From positions 1,240,001 through 1,304,000 of the forward strand of contig OY782680.1 of NCBI GenBank assembly GCA_963678085.1: DNA of 64,000 nt. The letters run 5' to 3'. The number at the start of each line of letters is the position of its first letter. Within the stretch, counting starts at the first letter, position 1. Under the pieces are notes generated by a model. That model saw only the letters and a program-made list of their open reading frames with translations, made no database searches and was not told the DNA's origin. The position numbers and the translations under genes were made by a program. Source of the stretch: Aliishimia sp963678085. GTDB taxonomy: Bacteria; Pseudomonadota; Alphaproteobacteria; Rhodobacterales; Rhodobacteraceae. Shown one piece after another: positions 8,518 through 17,440 of this stretch.

Positions 8518-9969
8518 TTAGGCCATATGCAGCTTAACATATTCGAAATCGCCGGGCCGGTTGTCGATGCCTACCTTTGGCGGGGCGATCCAGCTGGCAT
8601 ATTTTCCGGGCTCATAGCAAGGGATCATCAGCGATTGGATGAACGCGCCATCCTCGGGAGAGGGCAAGAATTCATCGCGGCGTTTGGCCCAGTCATCCTC
8701 TGAAATGATATTGCCCGTCGGGTCGGCTTTGATCGCTGCGAAGACACCGATTTGACGGTGGAACGCTTCATGCGGAAGGGCCAATTGGAACTCGATGCCC
8801 GCGCGCTTAAGGATCTTATTCCAGCGCCCCAGACCACCCGCCGCATCGCGAATATAATCATCACGCAAGCGCATATTGATCGCGGTCAGCGCCGGCACTT
8901 CTTGCGCAACGATCTGCCCATCCACGATCGAGCGCACAACATAAGTGTCGTCCTTGAGCTGGTGATCATCCTCAATCCGCCCTTCCATATAACGGCCCTT
9001 GATGCCCGCGTTAAAGGCATTGGCTGCATTGGTCGAAACCTCTTGGCCGAACAGATCCAGGCTAAGCGAGTAATGCATATTCAGCTTTTTCTGGATCGTA
9101 GGCAGGTCGATCACACCCAGATCACGGATCTTGCCAATGTCATAGGGATCGGTGATGCCCGCCTTGTTCATCGCCTCGCAAGTGGCTTGGATCACGCGGC
9201 TCACCCCGGTTTCGCCCACGAACATGTGATGCGCTTCCTCAGTAAGCATAAAGCGGCAGGTGCGGCTCAGCGGATCAAAGCCCGATTGCGCCAAGCTTTC
9301 CAGCTGCATCTTGCCATCGCGGTCGGTGAAATAGGTGAACATGAAGAAAGACAACCAATCCGGGGTTTCCTCGTTGAACGCGCCCAGCATACGCGGTGCC
9401 TCTTCGCTGCCAGAGGAGCGACGCAGCAAATCATCCGCCTCTTCGCGCCCGTCTTTGCCAAAGTATTTTTGCAGCAGATAGACCATGGCCCAAAGGTGGC
9501 GACCCTCTTCCACATTGACCTGGAACAGATTGCGCATGTCATAAAGCGACGGCGCGGTGAGCCCGAGGAACTTTTGTTGTTCAACCGAGCCCGGCTCCGT
9601 ATCGCCCTGGATCACGATCAAACGCTTGAGCATATTGCGATACTCGCCCGGCACCTCTTGCCAAGCGGGCTCGCCTTTATGTTCGCCCATGGGGATGGTG
9701 CGCCCCTCCACCTGCGGGGCCAGCAAGACGCCCCAGCGATATTCCGGCATTTTCACATAATCGAACTTGGCCCAGCCTTTGGGATCCACCGAAACCGCCG
9801 TACGCAGGTACACCATCGATTCCTGAAAGTTCTGCGGGATCAGGTGGTTCCACCAGTCAATATAGCCAGGGTGCCATTTTTCCAGCGCCTTAAGCACCTT
9901 GCGATCTTCGCTGAGGCCCACATTGTTGGGGATAAGCGTGTCATAATTCACATTGATGAGATCAAGCAT
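8518..9969 (-). CDS. boxB: Benzoyl-CoA 2,3-epoxidase oxygenase component BoxB
   Basis: This di-iron oxygenase (483 residues) converts benzoyl-CoA to 2,3-epoxybenzoyl-CoA using O2 and two electrons. The start ATG 9969 (MLDLINVNYDTLIPNNVG) is preceded by a GAGAGAGAGA purine tract. Carboxylate/histidine iron ligand segments are seen: NVEEGRHLWAMV and MLTEEAHHMFVGETG. It follows boxC by 37 nt and precedes the flavodoxin gene. The epoxidase partner BoxA is not in the window. Identification is from strong recall of the family sequence. Confidence 0.95.
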   Translation of the reverse strand: MLDLINVNYDTLIPNNVGLSEDRKVLKALEKWHPGYIDWWNHLIPQNFQESMVYLRTAVSVDPKGWAKFDYVKMPEYRWGVLLAPQVEGRTIPMGEHKGEPAWQEVPGEYRNMLKRLIVIQGDTEPGSVEQQKFLGLTAPSLYDMRNLFQVNVEEGRHLWAMVYLLQKYFGKDGREEADDLLRRSSGSEEAPRMLGAFNEETPDWLSFFMFTYFTDRDGKMQLESLAQSGFDPLSRTCRFMLTEEAHHMFVGETGVSRVIQATCEAMNKAGITDPYDIGKIRDLGVIDLPTIQKKLNMHYSLSLDLFGQEVSTNAANAFNAGIKGRYMEGRIEDDHQLKDDTYVVRSIVDGQIVAQEVPALTAINMRLRDDYIRDAAGGLGRWNKILKRAGIEFQLALPHEAFHRQIGVFAAIKADPTGNIISEDDWAKRRDEFLPSPEDGAFIQSLMIPCYEPGKYASWIAPPKVGIDNRPGDFEYVKLHMA

Positions 9970-10006
9970 CTCTCTCTCTCCTGTTGTCTTTATCTGGCTG
10001 TGCGGA

Positions 10007-11662
10007 TCACACCCGTTCCATATTAAATGAGCCGCGAATACCCGTGCCATAGCGCTGCAAGGCCCCCTCGGTGCCAACCGCATTGGGGCGGTTAAAGATC
10101 CAGTTCTGCCAAGCGGTCAGACGGCCAAAGATGCGGGTTTCCATGGTCTCGGGCCCGGCAAAACGCAGATTTGCCTCCATCCCGGTCATGGCGTCTGGGC
10201 TGAAAGAGGCGCGCTCTTCCATAAAGATGCGCACTTCGTCCTCCCAGTCGATATCATCGAGGATCATGGTCACAAGGCCCAGCTCATTGGCCTCTTCCGC
10301 TTCAAGGGGCGTGCCAATCTGGTCCTTCGCCGCATCCAGCGCATCCGCATCGCCCCAAAACCGGGTCTCCAGCCGCGTGAGATCATTGCCCATCGGGTAG
10401 GGGCCGAAATTGGACTCTGACAGGGTAATCGCCGCCTCGGGCCGGTTATCGCCGTCAAATTCGCCCTCCATCATATAGCTGCGATCCACGGCAAAGAGCA
10501 GCTCAGCCAAAATCCCCGCAAAGCAAGAGCCATTTTCCACAAACGCGGCCAGCGAGCGCGAAGTCACATCAATCCGCTTGAGCGTGCGTTTCCAATAATG
10601 GCGCAGCTCATTTGCCAGCCAGTGATCGCTGCTGGTGATAACCGCCTCATGGGCAAGCAGTTTTTCCGCATCGCCAACGGTCTTAAAGATCCAGAGCCCC
10701 GCGTCCATCTCGTTCAGTCGCAAATGCAAAATCGCATCTTCCAGCTCGCGGCAGAGTTTCAGCAGATAGGCTTGATCGCCCTGGGCCTGGAGCGCGTGCA
10801 TATCCGCAGGGGCATCCTCTTGCGGCCCTTTCAGCGTAATCACGGCGCGGCGCGCGGCGCGGTCAATTTCGATCTCCACGCAGTCATACGTCACGGTATC
10901 GCCTGAAATCACCCGGCTCAGCGGGCCGAGCGAAATCCCCTGCGCCACATCCGGCTTGGGCGATGCGGCGGCAAATTCATGGGCGCGCGCTTTCACGGTC
11001 TCATCGAACTTTGAATTCGGGATCACCTCATCCACAAGCCGCCAGTCTTTCGCCCGCTTGCCCTTCACACCTTCCTCGATCGAGCAGAAAATATCCGCCA
11101 GATCGCGCCGCACTTTGCGTTTATCAGTTACACGGGTCAGGCCTCCGGTGCCCGGCAACACCGCCAGCAGCGGCACTTCGGGCAGGCCCACCGCAGAGGT
11201 ACTGTCATCGGTGAGCATGAGATGATTGCAGGCCAGCGCCAGCTCATAGCCGCCCCCCGCGCAAGAGCCCTTTATCGCGGCGATATATTTCTGCCCGCTC
11301 TCGGCCTCCGCCGCCTCATAGGCGTTGCGGGTCTCATTGGTGAATTTGCAGAAATTGACCTTATGCGAATGCGCCGCCCCGCCCAGCATGCGAATATTGG
11401 CACCGGCGCAAAACACCTTGTCCTTGCCCGATTGCATCACAACAACCTTCACTTCGGGATGCTCAAAGCGCATGCGCTGCACGATATCATTCAACTCGAT
11501 ATCCACGCCCAGATCATAGGAGTTCAGCTTTAGCTCATAACTCTCAAACAGCCCGCCCGTCTCATCCACATCCATGATCAAATTGGCGATGGGGCCGTCA
11601 TACTCCACGCGCCAATGACGATATTTGGACGGGTCCGTTTGAAAATCGATGAGCTGCGTCAT
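10007..11662 (-). CDS. boxC: Benzoyl-CoA-dihydrodiol lyase BoxC
   Basis: The enzyme has 551 residues and two enoyl-CoA hydratase/isomerase (crotonase) folds in tandem. BoxC hydrolytically opens 2,3-epoxybenzoyl-CoA to 3,4-dehydroadipyl-CoA semialdehyde plus formate. Recognisable segments are KVFCAGANIRMLGG, GSCAGGGYELALACNHLML (oxyanion loop) and EVPLLAVLPGTGGLTRV. The length matches the family. It is co-directional with boxB. A 152-nt gap upstream makes a promoter or BoxR site here likely. Confidence 0.95.
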   Translation of the reverse strand: MTQLIDFQTDPSKYRHWRVEYDGPIANLIMDVDETGGLFESYELKLNSYDLGVDIELNDIVQRMRFEHPEVKVVVMQSGKDKVFCAGANIRMLGGAAHSHKVNFCKFTNETRNAYEAAEAESGQKYIAAIKGSCAGGGYELALACNHLMLTDDSTSAVGLPEVPLLAVLPGTGGLTRVTDKRKVRRDLADIFCSIEEGVKGKRAKDWRLVDEVIPNSKFDETVKARAHEFAAASPKPDVAQGISLGPLSRVISGDTVTYDCVEIEIDRAARRAVITLKGPQEDAPADMHALQAQGDQAYLLKLCRELEDAILHLRLNEMDAGLWIFKTVGDAEKLLAHEAVITSSDHWLANELRHYWKRTLKRIDVTSRSLAAFVENGSCFAGILAELLFAVDRSYMMEGEFDGDNRPEAAITLSESNFGPYPMGNDLTRLETRFWGDADALDAAKDQIGTPLEAEEANELGLVTMILDDIDWEDEVRIFMEERASFSPDAMTGMEANLRFAGPETMETRIFGRLTAWQNWIFNRPNAVGTEGALQRYGTGIRGSFNMERV

Positions 11663-11748
11663 GTGCGATTGCCTCCCTGGTCTTGCGGGCCGACCCTATC
11701 GCGGGGTGGCGGACGAGTAAACGATTTTGTGCATAATAGGGCTAAATT

Positions 11749-11775
11749 TTGCGAATACCTCGCTCATTTCCGCAA
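11749..11775. promoter_or_regulatory. Candidate operator (inverted repeat) upstream of boxC
   Basis: TTGCGAA (11749-11755) and TTCCGCAA (11768-11775) form an interrupted inverted repeat in the 152-nt gap between the boxC start and the hydrolase stop. Its position suits a regulator site for boxC. No BoxR consensus was compared, so this is a weak inference. Confidence 0.25.
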
Positions 11776-11814
11776 GTCCACCCAAAAATGGGAACTATAG
11801 AGCGCACCTTTGCG

Positions 11815-12617
11815 TCAGGCCGACTCGATGCGCTCTAGGCGGCGGCAGTATTCGGTGATTGCTGAGAGGACAGGTAAGGGGTGCTCAAGGAATGGGGCGT
11901 GGCCGCATTCGTCTAGGATCACGCGATCAACGGGGGCGTAGCACCGGTTTTCCAGCGCTTCGATTTGCGCAAGGCTTCCATATTGGTCCTGCCGTCCTTG
12001 GATTGCGAGCACAGGGACGCGGATATAGTCGATCACCTCTTCCACGTTCCATTCTCTGAAATCAGGATGCAGCCAGGCATCATTCCAGCCGCGAAAGGCA
12101 TTCTCTGCGTCCCGGTGATACTTCGCCAGACGCGCCTTCAAATCCCCGTCCTCGAACGTGGTTTTGGCACTTGCAATCGCAGTCAGCCCCATCTCTTCGG
12201 CAAAGAAATGCGGGCCATCAGGATCAGCCTGCGCGCCCGCATATCAGAGATAGAGCCCGAATAGATCGCTGCAATCGTCGCTCCGTCGCTGTGACCCAGC
12301 AGAACCCCGCGTTGAAAACCGATTTTGTCCAACACATGGGGAAGCACGTCCAGAGCTTCGCGCGTTAGGTAGTCGATGGGGCGGGGCAGATCGGCTGTGT
12401 CTGAGTACCCATAGCCTGCCCGCGAATAGGCAAAGACCCCAAACCCTGTGGCGGCGGCAAGCTTTTCAGGAAAATCGCGCCAGAGCCTTATGCAGCCAAG
12501 CCCCTCATGCAAGAGCACAAGTGTTGGTGCCTCGCCCGGCGCGGGCCCCCAGCAGGCATATTCCAGGGATTTATTCCCAGCTGTTATACACCCGGAGGGC
12601 TTCCACTGGACCGTCAC
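11815..12617 (-). pseudogene. Alpha/beta hydrolase of the box cluster, single-base frameshift
   Basis: Two overlapping minus-strand frames together make one alpha/beta hydrolase of about 266 residues. The first (GTG 12617 to 12183) holds LVLLHEGLGCIRLWRDFP and the nucleophile elbow GHSDGA, then runs through LILMA into a wrong frame. The second (to 11815) resumes with PHFFAEEMGL and carries the late Asp and His (AIQGRQDQYG, DECGHAPFLEHP). One extra G in the GGG at 12212-12214 (C on the coding strand) would restore the frame. The start overlaps the ligase stop (GTGA). Box clusters often carry such a hydrolase, proposed to rescue a lactone by-product. It may be a pseudogene or a sequencing error. 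Confidence 0.85.
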
Positions 12618-14149
12618 GCGGGCTCTCTGAGTTTAAACCGTTGGATTTTCCCGGTCGCTGTCTTGGGCAAGTCCTCAACCACCTCAACCCAGCGGGGGTA
12701 TTTCCACTTGCCCACCTTTTCCTTGATGAACTCTTTTAGCTCGCCCAGCTCTGCGGCCTGTTGCCCGTCTTTGAGCACGATAAAGGCTTTTGGCTTTTCC
12801 AGCCCCTCGCCGTCCCTATGCGCCACCACTGCGGCCTCAAGAATGGCGGGGTGTTCGATTAGGGCTTGCTCAACCTCAAAGGGGCTGACCCATATGCCGG
12901 AGACCTTGAACATATCGTCGGTGCGCCCGCAATAGATGAAACGGCCCGTCTCGGTGCGCTCATATTTATCGCCGGTGTGGGTCCATTCGCCCTCAAAGGT
13001 CGTGCGCGATTTATCCCGCTGGTTCCAATAATCCGCCGCCGCTGAGCCGCCGCGCACCAAAAGCTCACCTACCGCGCCGGGGCCAACCTCGCCGCCGGTT
13101 TCATCCACCAGCCGCAGATCATAGCCGGGAACCGCTACCCCAGAGGTGCCATAGTGCACATCCCCCGGCGCGTTGGACAAAAAGATATGCAGCATCTCGG
13201 TAGAGCCCACACCGTCGAGAATATCAACACCCCAGATCTCTGTCCATTTGCGCCCAATCTCGGCGGGCAAGGCTTCACCGGCGGAGACAGATACCCGCAA
13301 GGGCGCGTCTGGATGGGAACCCTTTGCCTGCCATTCATGTAGCATCGCCGCATAAAGCGTTGGCACCCCGCAATAGATGCTGGGTTTATAGGTTTGCAAG
13401 ATCTCACTCACGCTGGCGGGGGTGGGGCGGGCGTTATAGAGCAGGCTGGTTGCCCCAACGGAGAGGGGGAAAGACATGCCATTGCCCAGCCCATAGGCAA
13501 AGAACAGCTTGGCAGCAGAGAAGACCCGATCGCTTTCTTGGATGCCCATCACTTGGCTGGCGTAAGTCTCGCAGGTGGTTTGCATCGCGCTATGCACATG
13601 GCGCACGCCTTTGGGGGTGCCGGTGGAGCCAGAGGAGTAGAGCCAAAACGCGATCTCATCCGCTGAGCATTCGAGCGTTTCGCGCGGCTCAGCATCCTGG
13701 ATGAAATCCTGCCAGCTCAGCGTGCCCTCGGGGGCCTGCCCACCAATGACGACGATTTGGCGCAGATGCTTAGATGCACGGGCCGCAGGCAGTACGACAT
13801 CCAAAAGCTCAACAGAGATAAAGGCGATCTTGGCGCGGCAATCCTCCAATATCGCCCGGTAGATATCTGTGGCCAAAAGCGTATTGAGCGCAACCGGCAC
13901 CACGCCCGCCTTAAGCCCGCCCCAGAAGATCAGGGGGAATTCGATCTGGTCCAGCACGAACATGGCGGCGCGATCTTCGCGCTCAATACCCGCCCGCGCA
14001 AAGGCACCGGCAACCTGCGCCGAGCCATCCGAGAGATCCGCATAGGTAAGGTTGCGCCCGCCCTGCCAGGCCTCTTGAAAGGCAAGCTTTCCCCCGCGAC
14101 CCTCATCAATATGGCGCTCAACAAACCAATGCGCTGCGTTTCCTGTCAT
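12614..14149 (-). CDS. Benzoate-CoA ligase
   Basis: The enzyme has 511 residues from ATG 14149, preceded by GGGGGAGG. It is an AMP-forming acyl-CoA ligase: the P-loop-like AMP motif is YSSGSTGTPKGVRH, then GVGSTEMLHIF, the hinge YCGRTDDMFKVSG and the C-terminal catalytic lysine region PKTATGKIQRF. These match the benzoate-CoA ligase branch. It would trap benzoate as benzoyl-CoA, the substrate of BoxB. It lies 44 nt from the TRAP permease stop, and its own stop overlaps the hydrolase start. Activity on other benzoates cannot be excluded. Confidence 0.92.
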   Translation of the reverse strand: MTGNAAHWFVERHIDEGRGGKLAFQEAWQGGRNLTYADLSDGSAQVAGAFARAGIEREDRAAMFVLDQIEFPLIFWGGLKAGVVPVALNTLLATDIYRAILEDCRAKIAFISVELLDVVLPAARASKHLRQIVVIGGQAPEGTLSWQDFIQDAEPRETLECSADEIAFWLYSSGSTGTPKGVRHVHSAMQTTCETYASQVMGIQESDRVFSAAKLFFAYGLGNGMSFPLSVGATSLLYNARPTPASVSEILQTYKPSIYCGVPTLYAAMLHEWQAKGSHPDAPLRVSVSAGEALPAEIGRKWTEIWGVDILDGVGSTEMLHIFLSNAPGDVHYGTSGVAVPGYDLRLVDETGGEVGPGAVGELLVRGGSAAADYWNQRDKSRTTFEGEWTHTGDKYERTETGRFIYCGRTDDMFKVSGIWVSPFEVEQALIEHPAILEAAVVAHRDGEGLEKPKAFIVLKDGQQAAELGELKEFIKEKVGKWKYPRWVEVVEDLPKTATGKIQRFKLREPA

Positions 14150-14193
14150 GATCGCGTCCTCCCCCAAGGTTCACTCTGTGTTTTCGATAGCCC

Positions 14194-15690
14194 TCACCAT
14201 GGGATGAGCAGCAGCGTGATGATCGGAAAGGCGACCAGGATCGCCACGCGGATCAGGTCAGAGGCCACAAAATAGAGGACTGCCTTATAGGTTTCGACCA
14301 TCGGCGTTTTGCGATCCATCGCGTTGATCACAAAGAGGTTCATGCCCACGGGCGGGGTGATGAGACCGACCTCGACCACGATCAACACCAGGATGCCGAA
14401 CCAAATCGCGGTGTATTCTGTGTTCACGCGGTTCAATGCGCCCTTGCTCACGCCGCGCAGGCCAAGCTCTTTGGTGATTTCTCGGCTCAGCTCTTGGCCG
14501 CTGGCAAGCAGCGCTTGGGCCTCGGCCAGCACCTGCTGGGGCAGTTCCTTTCCGCTGGCGATCAGCGCATCTAGCTTGGCTGACTGTAGATCGACCATCG
14601 AGACCAGCCCGAAATCCAGCTCTTGCATGATGGGCCAAAAGACCGGGATGGTTAGCAAGATCATACTGAGACTGTCCATCACACAGCCCAGGAGTAGGTA
14701 GAACACGAGGATTATGATGAGGATCATCCATGGGTTAAAGCCGCTCTGTGCAACCCATGCTGCGGCCTCTTGCGGGACTTTTGTAAAGCCAAGAAAGCCG
14801 TTATAAAAAGCGGCCCCTAGCACGATGAAAAAGATCATCGCTGTGGCGCGCGCGGTGACGACAAAGCTCTCTGACAAGGTCTTGCGGGTCAAACCACCCG
14901 ATATCCAGGCGATAAGCCCGGTGCCAAACGCACCAACAGCGGCCCCTTCTGTGGGATGAAATAGACCTTTATAGATGCCGCCGACCACCAAAACGAAGAC
15001 GAGTAAGACCGGCCAGACTTTCAATAGATCATGGAGGCGCTCAGAATAGGGCACACGGGCCCGCGTGCCTGCCGAGCCAGGGTTGACGCGCACATAGATT
15101 GATATGGCGATCATATAGCCAATCGCAGCCAAAATACCTGGGATGAACGCGGCCACGAACAGCTTTTCGATATTTTGCTCGGCCAAAATCGCATAGATCA
15201 CCAGCACCACAGAAGGCGGGATCAAGATGCCAAGTGTGCCCCCCGCAGCCAGTGTCGCCGTGGAAAAGCCCCCAGAATAGCCATATTTGCGCAATTCCGG
15301 CAGGGCCACACGGCTCATCGTGGCGGCGGTCGCTAGGGACGAGCCGCAAATCGCCCCAAAGCCCGCGCACGCGCCGACCGAAGCCATAGCAACGCCGCCT
15401 TTTCGATGCCCTAGCCAGCCCTCAGCGGCTCTGAACAATGCTTGGCTCATACCACCTAAAGTCGCAAAATGCCCCATAAGCAGGAACATCGGAATAATCG
15501 ACAAGCTGTGACTGGAAAAGGTGCCATAGGTTTCGGACTTTAGCCGCGCGAGAGGGATCGTGCTCTCGCCGGTGACAATAAAAAGCCCTGCAAACCCAGC
15601 CAAGAACATCGCAAGACCGATGGGCACGCGCAGGAAAATAAGGGTAAGCAAGGCTGGAAAAGACAGCAGCCCAATCATGACGTCGCTCAA
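14194..15690 (-). CDS. TRAP transporter large permease (DctM family)
   Basis: This is the large integral membrane subunit of a tripartite ATP-independent periplasmic transporter, 498 residues with a dozen or so helices. It begins FPALLTLIFLRVPIGLAMFLAG, typical of DctM, and ends in a hydrophobic FPIITLLLIPW. It is longer than the usual 425-440 residues. A hydrophilic insert of roughly 60 residues (about 345-405, rich in Leu, Ala and Glu) lies before the last conserved membrane block (VVEVGLITPPVGMN). The start overlaps the dctQ stop. The context predicts benzoate or a related aromatic acid as substrate. Confidence 0.9.
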   Translation of the reverse strand: MSDVMIGLLSFPALLTLIFLRVPIGLAMFLAGFAGLFIVTGESTIPLARLKSETYGTFSSHSLSIIPMFLLMGHFATLGGMSQALFRAAEGWLGHRKGGVAMASVGACAGFGAICGSSLATAATMSRVALPELRKYGYSGGFSTATLAAGGTLGILIPPSVVLVIYAILAEQNIEKLFVAAFIPGILAAIGYMIAISIYVRVNPGSAGTRARVPYSERLHDLLKVWPVLLVFVLVVGGIYKGLFHPTEGAAVGAFGTGLIAWISGGLTRKTLSESFVVTARATAMIFFIVLGAAFYNGFLGFTKVPQEAAAWVAQSGFNPWMILIIILVFYLLLGCVMDSLSMILLTIPVFWPIMQELDFGLVSMVDLQSAKLDALIASGKELPQQVLAEAQALLASGQELSREITKELGLRGVSKGALNRVNTEYTAIWFGILVLIVVEVGLITPPVGMNLFVINAMDRKTPMVETYKAVLYFVASDLIRVAILVAFPIITLLLIPW

Positions 15691-16220
15691 TGCTCCGCCT
15701 CCGTATCATTGGCTAGGATGGAACGCCCACTCACCATTTCGCCCACACGCATAGCCGCGACATAGACCGCAACGAAAGCTGCGACCGCCGCTGGAACAAG
15801 GCTGAGCGCATAGGCCCACCATAAGGGGAATTCGAGAAGAAGGGTCGTGGTTCCACTGCGAAACTTGCTCTGCGTGCCCTCAAAGAGCTGCCAAGCGATC
15901 AGGATCATAACAGCGGAAAATACCACTTCGATGATCATGCGCAGCGCACGGTTAAAGGAAGCAGGCAGGCCAGAGGTGAAAATATCAACCGACGCATGCG
16001 CGCCCTGCAATTGGCAAAGGGGCAGAAACGCAAAGATAGTAAAGGCTATCCCCGCCTCCACCAGCTCAAAATCCCCGTTAATGGGGCCGATCCCAGCCCC
16101 AAGCAAAGTGCCCAGCTCTCGGCCAAGAATAGAGACGCACGTCATCACGATAAGAGCGCATAAGACCACCCCACCCAGCAGCGCGAACAGCCGCGCCAGC
16201 CGGTCAACAAAAATAGACAT
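15687..16220 (-). CDS. TRAP transporter small permease (DctQ family)
   Basis: The small membrane subunit has 177 residues and four predicted helices. It includes the DctQ pattern VEAGIAFTIFAFLPLCQLQGAH and VDIFTSGLPASFNRALRM. The start at 16220 (MSIFVDRLARL) has GGGGAGG upstream; the frame also runs further 5' without a better start. It is translationally coupled to the large permease by a 4-nt overlap and follows dctP by 57 nt. Confidence 0.9.
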   Translation of the reverse strand: MSIFVDRLARLFALLGGVVLCALIVMTCVSILGRELGTLLGAGIGPINGDFELVEAGIAFTIFAFLPLCQLQGAHASVDIFTSGLPASFNRALRMIIEVVFSAVMILIAWQLFEGTQSKFRSGTTTLLLEFPLWWAYALSLVPAAVAAFVAVYVAAMRVGEMVSGRSILANDTEAEH

Positions 16221-16277
16221 AAAGCCCCCTCCCCAAGGGAACAGCCGCAATCCTTAGAACTGCGGCTTTCGATAGTA

Positions 16278-17324
16278 TTAGAAGCTTGAGGTCACGCCCT
16301 TGCAAGACCCGCCCATCAGGGCCTGGGCCTGATCGATGCGCGCTTGGCCGTCAATGCCCTTGGCATTCATATCGGCGATCCAGTCCGCATAGATCGGTTG
16401 CACCAGTTTCTCCCACTCGGAGGTGTCTGTGACAGTCACGATATTATTCCCATTCTCGACCGCAAATTCACGGGCGGGGGCGTCGTAATCTTGTTGTACA
16501 CCACCGGCAAACACTGAGAACTCCATCCCGGAATGGGCGTCGATCACGGCTTTCAGATCATCAGGCAGAGCGTTGTATTTGTCTTTGTTCATCGCCAAAA
16601 CAAAGGTCAGCGTGTAAAGCGCCGGTCCTTCAAACTCGGTGTGGTTATCTACCAGCTCTGGCACTTTCAGCGCGCCGGTCACTTCCCACGGGATCGTGGT
16701 GCCATCAATCACACCTTTTGACAGGCCCTGTGGAACCGCTGGAACAGGCATGCCAACAGGGGTTGCGCCGGTCAGCTCAAGCAGCTTGTTCACCAGACGA
16801 GAGCCGCCGCGGATCTTCATACCGTCCAGATCGGCAGGGGTTTCCACTGGCTCGGCCGTGTGGAACATGCCAGGTCCATGCACCCAGGTACCGATGATCT
16901 TGAGATCTTTGAACTCGCCGGTCTCCATATGCTCTTCGAACATCGTCCACAATGCGCAAGAGGCCTCGCGGGCATCGGACACCATAAAGGGCAGCTCAAA
17001 CACTTCGGTCGAGGGGAAGCGCCCAGGCGTGTACCCCACAACGGTCCAAACAATATCTGCAATGCCGTCAATCGCGTGATCCATCAGCTCTGGCGGCTTG
17101 CCACCCAGCTGCATTGAGGGGAAATGGTCGATCTTGATGCGCCCCTCTGAGGCGGCCTCAACCTTGCCAGCCCATACATCCAACACATGCTTTGGGACAT
17201 TGGCCTGTTGTGGCAAGAATTGGTGCATCTTCAGCGTGACATCTTGCGCCATAACACCCGTGGCCGTCATGGCGGCAAAGGCCGCTCCGCTCAGCAATCC
17301 GAATAGTTTGTTACGTTTGGTCAT
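16278..17324 (-). CDS. TRAP transporter periplasmic solute receptor (DctP family)
   Basis: The product has 348 residues from ATG 17324 with a GGAGG site. A signal peptide ends near ATGVMAQD. The DctP fold is clear: LGGKPPELMDHAIDG, then GMKIRGGSRL with the conserved Arg that binds the substrate carboxylate, and VIDGTTIPWEV. It is the first gene of the transport-plus-degradation operon, so it probably delivers aromatic carboxylates to the DctQM channel for the adjacent CoA ligase. Confidence 0.92.
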   Translation of the reverse strand: MTKRNKLFGLLSGAAFAAMTATGVMAQDVTLKMHQFLPQQANVPKHVLDVWAGKVEAASEGRIKIDHFPSMQLGGKPPELMDHAIDGIADIVWTVVGYTPGRFPSTEVFELPFMVSDAREASCALWTMFEEHMETGEFKDLKIIGTWVHGPGMFHTAEPVETPADLDGMKIRGGSRLVNKLLELTGATPVGMPVPAVPQGLSKGVIDGTTIPWEVTGALKVPELVDNHTEFEGPALYTLTFVLAMNKDKYNALPDDLKAVIDAHSGMEFSVFAGGVQQDYDAPAREFAVENGNNIVTVTDTSEWEKLVQPIYADWIADMNAKGIDGQARIDQAQALMGGSCKGVTSSF

Positions 17325-17390
17325 TCTTGGTCCTCCCTTTGACCCAAGGCCGGCGACGCTCAAGCGGCCAGCACATCAATCATGTGGATA

Positions 17391-17405
17391 GTTATAAAGC
17401 ATAAC
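17391..17405. promoter_or_regulatory. Inverted repeat upstream of dctP
   Basis: GTTAT (17391-17395) and ATAAC (17401-17405) form a short palindrome about 67 nt upstream of the dctP start, in the only non-coding gap at the head of the operon. A regulator site is possible; the half-sites are short, so this is tentative. Confidence 0.25.
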
Positions 17406-17440
17406 CTTTTGGCTTTGTCACGGGGTATTGCGACAAAAAG

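Noticed and set aside
8752..10026. 424-codon plus-strand open frame opposite boxB
   Set aside because: Antisense shadow of a well-supported gene; no domain pattern, no credible start signal.
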